Source of the DNA: Bacteroidales bacterium
Lineage (GTDB): Bacteria; Bacteroidota; Bacteroidia; Bacteroidales; P3
Direction of reading: 5' to 3'
Length of the DNA: 46,362 bases
NCBI GenBank assembly: GCA_017551765.1
Contig: JAFZKV010000080.1
Location: forward strand, 1-46,362
Shown: one piece after another, positions 41,622-46,362 of the stretch
Layout of the letters: each line of letters starts with the position of its first letter
Numbering within the stretch: the stretch's first letter is position 1
Made by a program: the position numbers and the translations under genes
The notes under the pieces: model-generated
Database searches by the model: none
What the model was told of the DNA's origin: nothing
What the model saw: only the letters and a program-made list of their open reading frames with translations

Positions 41622-42978
41622 TAATAATTGCAGCCATCGCCCAAGGACTTGGAGTGATGTTTTCCACGACGGCGTGCGGGAGCGTCGATACCCATCCTGT
41701 CAGCGTATCGACGAGTTGCAATAACAGGCCAAGGGGCCATGCGGTGAGTGAGCAAGGAATGGCGAGGTAAAGTAGAGACAAACCCAGCAGTATGCCGGCC
41801 AGAGGTACGATGACCACGTTGGCAATGAGAAAGTAGAGAGGCAGCCGGTGGAAGGTGGCCGTCACGATGGGGAAGGTGGCCAAAGTGGCGGCGATGCTGA
41901 CGGTGGCCGCCTGCCACAACCAATTGCGGAAGGCGCGGATAACGGGTTGCGCCAGCAGTATGCCCGCCACAGCGGTGAACGACAACTGCCATCCCACATC
42001 GAACAGCAGCATGGGCTTCACCGCCAGCATGATGATGGCCGCCGCAGCCAAGAGGTTGAGGGAACTTGTGCGCCGCGCAAGGATGTTGGAGACGACAAAG
42101 AGGCTGAACATGAGTGCGGCACGAACTGTGGATGGCGCAAACCCCGTCAGCAGAGCGAAGCCCCACAGGACAATGAGTTGTGCTGTACCGCGCAGGATAC
42201 GTCCTCGTCGTGCTTTTCCCGCCCAAAAGAAGAGTCCGCCAATGAGGGCGGCCAGCAGGCCTACGTGCAGTCCACTGACGCACAGCAGGTGCACGATGCC
42301 GCTGTCGCGAAATGCCACATTCATTTTCGGGTCTATATCTCCGCGCCAGCCCAGCGTCATGGCCTCGGCGACGCCGGCGTATTTACGCTCCAGAGGCCCT
42401 CGTTGCATACGATGCAGCAAAACCATTCGGGTGTGCTCGATTTTGGCGCGGAGTGAGGTGCTGTCGCGTTGGGTGACAATGTAATGGTCGGATGTGACGT
42501 AGATTGAGCCCCTTAAGGTGTCGGGGTAGCCGTGCATCAGCAGTTGGTCGCCGCGTTGCAAAGAGGCGGCTGTGCTGTCTTTGCGCAGGTAGAGCGTGAT
42601 GTCGCCGCGACGAGGGTGGCTGTCCACGGAAATAACCTTGGCCTTGACGCGGTAGCAGCGTTCCCGAGGCAAGGGTGTTTCTGTTGTTTTCACAGCAAGA
42701 TAGACCTTCTCGGGACAATTGTTTGTCCAATGCTGCGGGGCGTATTGAGGGTCCTCAATGCGCATCAGCAAACCACCAATGCCGGAGATAAGTATCAGCA
42801 GCCCAAGAAAAGCAGGCAGATGCTTGGTGTGGAACAGTTTGAGCGCCACTCCGGCAAACAGGCCACCACAGCCTGACAGGATGAGCCAGAAGGACAATGG
42901 TAGCGAATGGAGATGGTGCGCTGCCAGCATGCCTGCCATCAGCGCCAGCGCTACCGCCACCAACGGGGCTTTACGCAT
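41569..42978 (-). CDS. comEC: ComEC/Rec2 family protein, membrane part only
   Basis: This 469-aa polytopic membrane protein has an N-terminal DUF4131-like part with two to three helices and an OB-like segment (about 90-180), then the competence domain starting AFRDSGIVHLLCVSGLHVGLLA and about eight helices. ComEC is the inner-membrane channel for single-stranded DNA in natural transformation. The usual C-terminal metallo-beta-lactamase-like domain is absent: the frame stops after the last helix (IISVILLLVAPQRILRTA). Short ComEC proteins of this kind occur in Bacteroidota, so this may be normal for the lineage. The gene overlaps the nitroreductase gene by 8 bp at its start and the helicase by 53 bp at its end. 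Confidence 0.87.
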   Translation of the reverse strand: MRKAPLVAVALALMAGMLAAHHLHSLPLSFWLILSGCGGLFAGVALKLFHTKHLPAFLGLLILISGIGGLLMRIEDPQYAPQHWTNNCPEKVYLAVKTTETPLPRERCYRVKAKVISVDSHPRRGDITLYLRKDSTAASLQRGDQLLMHGYPDTLRGSIYVTSDHYIVTQRDSTSLRAKIEHTRMVLLHRMQRGPLERKYAGVAEAMTLGWRGDIDPKMNVAFRDSGIVHLLCVSGLHVGLLAALIGGLFFWAGKARRGRILRGTAQLIVLWGFALLTGFAPSTVRAALMFSLFVVSNILARRTSSLNLLAAAAIIMLAVKPMLLFDVGWQLSFTAVAGILLAQPVIRAFRNWLWQAATVSIAATLATFPIVTATFHRLPLYFLIANVVIVPLAGILLGLSLLYLAIPCSLTAWPLGLLLQLVDTLTGWVSTLPHAVVENITPSPWAMAAIIISVILLLVAPQRILRTA

Positions 42979-43678
42979 GGTTCAGTATGAGTTCCTCCGC
43001 ACGCACTTTGGGTACATAATGGATACCGTCTCGGCGGTAGTAGGCGTGCGGTTCGTCTGCGTGTATGGGAGTCAGTTCGATACGCTCAATTCCTTTGCCG
43101 ATGGCCAGCACCATCAGCGGGTCGTAGGGCAGGTGGAAGGCCTCCTTCAACTTCTCTCGGTTAAAGGCTCCGATAATCAATCCGTTGAGACCCATTTCCA
43201 CTGTCTTGAACAGCATGCTTTGCAAAGCAATGCCAAGGTCTACGTCGACCAACTTACTCTCAGGCGTTGTGGAGCAGCAGATGATAAAGGCTTCGGGTTC
43301 GGAGCCTGGGAGGGGGAGGTGCAGTTCGGGGAGGGCTGCGCCAAGCCGGATGAGCGGCAGTACCAGCTCGGCGCCGGTCTCTTTGGTGACAAGGAAGAAG
43401 CGCAGTGTCTGTTGGTTGCAACCTGAAGGTATTTTGGAGCATACACCGACAATGCGTTCCAGCTCATGGCGGCTCACCACATAGTCCTTGTTATAGCCTC
43501 GGTGGCTGCGGTTTTTTTTCAGCAGATCGTCGACGGTATGGCCTATGCGTTTTATTGTTTTTTTGCCCGAACCGAGCGTTTCTTCGTATCTTTTTTCCAA
43601 ATAGTTGTCTGCCATTGGTCTGTTTTTTTGAGGGTGTGACGGCTTGTTATGGACGGCTTGTTTCCTGTTCATTTCCAT
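42971..43678 (-). CDS. Nitroreductase family protein
   Basis: This is up to 235 aa from ATG 43678; an alternative ATG at 43615 gives MADNYLEKRYEE and may be the true start. FMN-dependent nitroreductase features include KNRSHRGYNKDYVV, SGCNQQTLRFFLVT, DLGIALQSMLFKTVEMGLNG and MVLAIGKG. These enzymes reduce quinones, nitro compounds or flavins with NAD(P)H in the cytoplasm; the physiological substrate cannot be told. Short family members (about 200 aa) are typical. A TATCTTTG -7 box lies at 43721-43714 on the minus strand, about 35 nt before the first ATG. It overlaps comEC by 8 bp, so the two are probably one transcript. Confidence 0.85.
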   Translation of the reverse strand: MEMNRKQAVHNKPSHPQKNRPMADNYLEKRYEETLGSGKKTIKRIGHTVDDLLKKNRSHRGYNKDYVVSRHELERIVGVCSKIPSGCNQQTLRFFLVTKETGAELVLPLIRLGAALPELHLPLPGSEPEAFIICCSTTPESKLVDVDLGIALQSMLFKTVEMGLNGLIIGAFNREKLKEAFHLPYDPLMVLAIGKGIERIELTPIHADEPHAYYRRDGIHYVPKVRAEELILNHA

Positions 43679-43713
43679 TGAGATACAGGCGTGCCGCCCA
43701 CGTTGGCGGTTTG

Positions 43714-43721
43714 CAAAGATA
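43714..43721 (-). promoter_or_regulatory. Probable -7 box of nitroreductase-comEC
   Basis: TATCTTTG on the minus strand, in the divergent gap with the tRNA gene. No TTTG is seen at 19-20 bp upstream. Confidence 0.55.
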
Positions 43722-43739
43722 CATTTTTTTTGAAAATAA

Positions 43740-43771
43740 TTTGGTCAGTTTTAAAAATGTTTGTACTTTTG
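43740..43771 (+). promoter_or_regulatory. Promoter of tRNA-Val
   Basis: TTTG (43740-43743) and TACTTTTG (43764-43771) are separated by 20 bp. The tRNA starts at 43804, about 27 bp after the expected transcription start. Confidence 0.8.
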
Positions 43772-43803
43772 CACCCGCTTTTGAAGAGAAAAAGTGCTCG
43801 ATT

Positions 43804-43878
43804 GATCTGTTAGCTCAGTTGGTTTAGAGCGCTTGCTTGACAGGCAAGAGGTCACAAGTTCAAATCTTGTACAGATCA
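43804..43878 (+). tRNA. tRNA-Val, anticodon GAC
   Basis: A complete cloverleaf of 75 nt: acceptor GATCTGT (43804-43810) pairs with ACAGATC (43871-43877); D-stem GCTC/GAGC; anticodon stem CTTGC/GCAAG with loop TTGACAG, giving anticodon GAC; T-stem ACAAG/CTTGT with loop TTCAAAT; discriminator A at 43878. CCA is not encoded. It reads GUC and GUU valine codons. It has its own promoter and a strong terminator. Confidence 0.95.
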
Positions 43879-43884
43879 CATCTC

Positions 43885-43917
43885 CAAGCGATGCAGGTTG
43901 TTGCATCGCTTGTTTTT
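43885..43917 (+). terminator. Rho-independent terminator after tRNA-Val
   Basis: CAAGCGATGCA (43885-43895) and TGCATCGCTTG (43902-43912) form a perfect 11-bp stem with a 6-nt loop, followed by TTTTT. It starts 7 bp after the tRNA. Confidence 0.93.
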
Positions 43918-43927
43918 ATATCACTCC

Positions 43928-44026
43928 GACTGTTTTTCGATTGCTTTCCGGATGTTTAACTACTGTTTAACTAAAAAATGTAGTAAAACAGTAGTTAAAC
44001 AGTAGTGGTACAGAAGTTAAACGGTG
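43928..44026. repeat. 11-bp lattice hairpin, word GTTTAAC
   Basis: Nine consecutive 11-bp units fill the gap after the terminator. GTTTAAC lies at 43954 and 43965, with decayed GTTTTTC and GCTTTCC in phase at 43932 and 43943. After an 11-bp spacer the inverted words follow: GTAAAAC (43983), GTTAAAC (43994), a decayed GTGGTAC (44005) and GTTAAAC (44016). The segments 43954-43973 and 43981-44000 are inverted copies with one mismatch. Confidence 0.92.
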
Positions 44027-44077
44027 GGACTATGTAAGTTTTTTATAAATACTTTTTTCTGTTTGCCAAATAATTCG

Positions 44078-44085
44078 TATCTTTG
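44078..44085 (+). promoter_or_regulatory. Probable -7 box of the nucleotide-sugar operon
   Basis: TATCTTTG lies about 80 bp upstream of the dehydrogenase ATG (44166). A perfect TTTG is not found at 19-20 bp; TTTT is present there. Confidence 0.6.
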
Positions 44086-44165
44086 CACTTTCAAAAAACA
44101 ATACGCTGGGGTACGGATTGGGTCCGTCGAGCCCCAAGCCTTCGCTGTATTTAAAATATGCTATG

Positions 44166-45146
44166 ATGAAAAATTTTGCACTGATTGGAGTGGCGGGTTA
44201 TATTGCGCCGCGTCATTTGAAAGCCATCGCCGATACGGGCAACAATCTGGTGGGTGCCTATGACTTGTTTGACAGTGTGGGCAGGTTGGACAGTTCCTTC
44301 CCCGAGTGCGCTTTTTTTACTGAGCAGGTTTTGTTCGACCGTTTCTTTACCAAGCGCCAGCAAACGGATAATCCCATCGGGTGGCTCACGGTTTGCACGC
44401 CCAACTATACCCACGACGCGTTCATCCGCTACGGTTTGCGTTTGGGCTGCAATGTGATTTGCGAGAAGCCGGTGGTGCTGAACCCCTATAATATTGACAA
44501 CTTGATGGAGGTGGAGCGGCAGACCGGCCACCATGCCTACACGATCCTACAGTTGCGTCTGCATGACTCAATCAAGGCGCTGAAGCGCAAAGTGGAGGAA
44601 GGTCCGAAGGACAAAGTCTATGATGTGGACCTCACCTATATCACTTCGCGTGGCCGGTGGTACTATACCTCGTGGAAAGGCGATGTGCACAAGAGCGGAG
44701 GCGTGGCCACCAACATCGGGGTGCACTTCTATGACATGTTGCAGTGGGTGTTTGGCCCTGTACAGCGTAATGTGGTGCATGTGATGAGTCACGATCGCGT
44801 GGCGGGTTATTTGGAGCTGAAGCAGGCCCGTGTGCGCTACTTCCTCAGCATCAATGCCGCCTGTCTGCCGCCTGATGCTGTGCAGGGCGAAAAACGAACC
44901 TACCGCCTGATGACTGTCGACGGCGAGGCATTCGAGTTCAGCCAGGGCTTTACCGAACTGCATACTGCAAGTTATGAGGAGATTTTCGCCGGTCGCGGTT
45001 TCCGCATCAGTGAGGCTCGCAACAGCATACAGATTGTGAGTGATATACGGCACTCGACACCGATAGGCCTAAAGGGTGACTATCATCCGCTTGCCCGCTT
45101 GCCGCTGGCGCCGCATCCTTTCGGCTGGGATGATGTGAAATATTGA
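44166..45146 (+). CDS. UDP-N-acetylglucosaminuronate 3-dehydrogenase (WlbA/WbpB-like)
   Basis: This 326-aa Gfo/Idh/MocA oxidoreductase starts at the second of two adjacent ATGs, which gives the usual N-terminal strand MKNFALIGVAGYIAPRHLKAI and its nucleotide-binding glycine region. The EKP motif lies in CNVICEKPVVLNPYN. Later blocks are RGRWYYTSWKGDVHKSGGVATNIGVHFYDMLQWVFGP, split here only by function: the GGVATNIGVHFYD part holds the catalytic His/Asp region. In Pseudomonas and Bordetella, WbpB/WlbA oxidises C3 of UDP-GlcNAcA. The following aminotransferase and acetyltransferase complete the same route, which strongly supports the call. The next start is 7 bp away. Confidence 0.87.
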   Translation: MKNFALIGVAGYIAPRHLKAIADTGNNLVGAYDLFDSVGRLDSSFPECAFFTEQVLFDRFFTKRQQTDNPIGWLTVCTPNYTHDAFIRYGLRLGCNVICEKPVVLNPYNIDNLMEVERQTGHHAYTILQLRLHDSIKALKRKVEEGPKDKVYDVDLTYITSRGRWYYTSWKGDVHKSGGVATNIGVHFYDMLQWVFGPVQRNVVHVMSHDRVAGYLELKQARVRYFLSINAACLPPDAVQGEKRTYRLMTVDGEAFEFSQGFTELHTASYEEIFAGRGFRISEARNSIQIVSDIRHSTPIGLKGDYHPLARLPLAPHPFGWDDVKY

Positions 45147-45153
45147 TTGTGTT

Positions 45154-46302
45154 ATGGAAAAGATGCAGATGGTGGATTTGAGGGGGCAATACCTCAAAAT
45201 CAAAGACGAAGTGGATGCTGCCATGCAGGCGGTGGTTGACGGTACGTCGTTTATCGGAGGCAAGGCTGTGGCCGACTTTGCCGAGCACCTGTCGCGCTAT
45301 GTGGGTGGCTGCCCGGCGGTGACTTGTGCCAACGGCACCGACGCGCTGCAGATAGCCTTGATGGCGTTGGGTTTGAAGCCTGGCGACGAGGTGATTGTAC
45401 CCGCGTTTACTTATGTGGCCTCGGCCGAAGTGATTGGGTTGCTGGGCCTGACTCCCGTGATGGTGGACGTGGACCCGCGCACCTTCAACGTGACAGTCGA
45501 CAACATCAGTCGCGCCCTTACTGACAAGACCAAGGCCATTATTCCTGTGCATCTGTTTGGGCAGAGTTGCGACATGGAGCCGATACTTCGGTTTGCAGAC
45601 GAGCATCAACTGTATGTGATAGAGGATAATGCACAGGCCATTGGCGCAGAGTATACTTTTGCCGACGGTCATAAGGCCAAGACGGGCACAATGGGTACAG
45701 TGGGCTGCACCTCCTTCTTTCCGTCGAAGAACTTGGGATGCTTTGGCGACGGCGGTGCTATGTTCGCTCATGACGAAACCCTTTGTGAAAGGCTTCGCAT
45801 GATTGCCAACCACGGTCAGCGCGTCAAGTACCACCACGACATTATCGGTTGCAATTCGCGTCTGGATGCCTTGCAGGCAGCGGTGCTGGATGTCAAACTC
45901 CGCCACTTGGATGACTATTGTAGTGCCCGACGCCAGGCGGCTCACTACTATACCGAGCGTTTCAAGGCTTTTGACCCTGAGGAGGCTTGCCTGCTGACTC
46001 CGGTGGAGTTGCCGCAGAGTACGCATGTATATCATCAATACACGTTACAGGTGCTTGATGGCAGGCGTGATGCTTTGAAGGCCTGGCTCGCCGAGCGTGG
46101 CATACCGAGCATGGTCTATTATCCGCTACCGTTGCAAGAGCAGGAGGCTTTCAAAAAGATAGCCCGTGCGGCAGAGCCTCTTACGGTGTCGAAGCGGTTG
46201 GCCGGCTCCGTGCTTTCGTTACCCATGCACACGGAACTCACCCGAGAGATGCAGGATCGTGTGATAGATGCTGTAATTGAATTCTTTAAACATGGAAGAT
46301 AA
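45154..46302 (+). CDS. DegT/DnrJ/EryC1 sugar aminotransferase (WbpE/WlbC-like)
   Basis: This 382-aa PLP-dependent aminotransferase has NGTDALQIALMALGLKPGDE (phosphate-binding start), FTYVASAEVI, IEDNAQAIGA (the PLP-ring aspartate) and FFPSKNLGCFGDGG, where Lys192 should form the Schiff base. WbpE/WlbC converts UDP-3-keto-GlcNAcA to the 3-amino sugar with glutamate. The end overlaps the next gene by 11 bp, so translation is probably coupled. Confidence 0.9.
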   Translation: MEKMQMVDLRGQYLKIKDEVDAAMQAVVDGTSFIGGKAVADFAEHLSRYVGGCPAVTCANGTDALQIALMALGLKPGDEVIVPAFTYVASAEVIGLLGLTPVMVDVDPRTFNVTVDNISRALTDKTKAIIPVHLFGQSCDMEPILRFADEHQLYVIEDNAQAIGAEYTFADGHKAKTGTMGTVGCTSFFPSKNLGCFGDGGAMFAHDETLCERLRMIANHGQRVKYHHDIIGCNSRLDALQAAVLDVKLRHLDDYCSARRQAAHYYTERFKAFDPEEACLLTPVELPQSTHVYHQYTLQVLDGRRDALKAWLAERGIPSMVYYPLPLQEQEAFKKIARAAEPLTVSKRLAGSVLSLPMHTELTREMQDRVIDAVIEFFKHGR

Positions 46303-46362
46303 AGGATATTTCGTGCATGAGTCGTCCTACATTGACGACGATGTGCAGATTGGTGAAGGTAC
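46292..46362 (+). CDS. Acyltransferase of the hexapeptide family (WbpD/WlbB-like), 5' part
   Basis: The window ends after 23 codons. The visible start, MEDKGYFVHESSYIDDDVQI and GEG, is typical of left-handed beta-helix acetyltransferases such as WbpD/WlbB, which N-acetylate the 3-amino group to give UDP-2,3-diacetamido-2,3-dideoxy-glucuronate. The call rests on this short stretch and on the two preceding genes of the same pathway. The ATG at 46292 overlaps the end of the aminotransferase gene. Confidence 0.7.
   Translation, partial: MEDKGYFVHESSYIDDDVQIGEG

Noticed and set aside
44118-44165. Upstream start of the sugar dehydrogenase
   Set aside because: The extra 16 residues do not fit the family, which begins directly with the first strand of the nucleotide-binding fold. 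ATG 44166 gives the expected N-terminus.

Overview
The window reads as a Bacteroidota chromosome, most likely from the order Bacteroidales. It carries a type IX secretion system (T9SS) operon, five predicted cargo proteins with C-terminal T9SS sorting domains, and promoters of the Bacteroidota form TTTG-N19/20-TAnnTTTG. The genus cannot be named from sequence alone.

Layout. 1-12.7 kb: the 3' part of a giant multidomain surface protein, then tilS one base later. 12.7-17.8 kb (minus strand): a T9SS cargo gene (paralogue A), a repeat-filled gap, the T9SS plug protein and a BspA-like leucine-rich-repeat cargo. 17.9-23.0 kb (plus): miaB, a PASTA protein, another cargo and a RluD-type pseudouridine synthase. 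23.2-30.2 kb (minus): the T9SS core operon porP-gldK-gldL-gldM-gldN plus a second gldN-like gene, with a promoter visible upstream of porP. 30.3-33.9 kb (minus): envelope genes ldcA, a polysaccharide deacetylase-like gene, a KdsC-like phosphatase and rlpA. 33.9-36.2 kb: a repeat-rich zone around paralogue B. 36.2-41.6 kb (plus): a VanX-like lipoprotein, a small envelope protein, a DRTGG / anti-sigma-type ATPase / hydrogenase-like iron-sulfur trio, and an SF1 helicase. 41.6-43.7 kb (minus): comEC and a nitroreductase. 43.8-46.4 kb (plus): tRNA-Val(GAC), then the start of a diacetamido-uronic-acid nucleotide-sugar operon.

How the genes fit together. GldKLMN and PorP build the secretion motor and its outer-membrane parts, and the plug protein gates the translocon. 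The five proteins with sorting domains are candidate substrates. The sugar genes at the right end resemble those that make the di-N-acetylated uronic acid found in some surface polysaccharides, including the A-LPS to which T9SS cargo can be anchored in Porphyromonas; that link is an inference.

The most unusual content is in the gaps. Five intergenic stretches are arrays of short words set on an exact 11-bp lattice. Most form a hairpin in which several words are followed by their inverted copies. Each array uses a different word. A second class has a 7-bp period (words such as ACTCATC, TGGCCGG, TTTCACT, GAAAAAT); it lies beside GTCGTGCACGAC palindromes and also runs in frame inside tilS, the plug gene and probably miaB, and it forms the signal-peptide region of rlpA. 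A third repeat sits directly upstream of the -33 box of three promoters, including those of both cargo paralogues. I know of no description of this combined architecture, but no database search was possible here.
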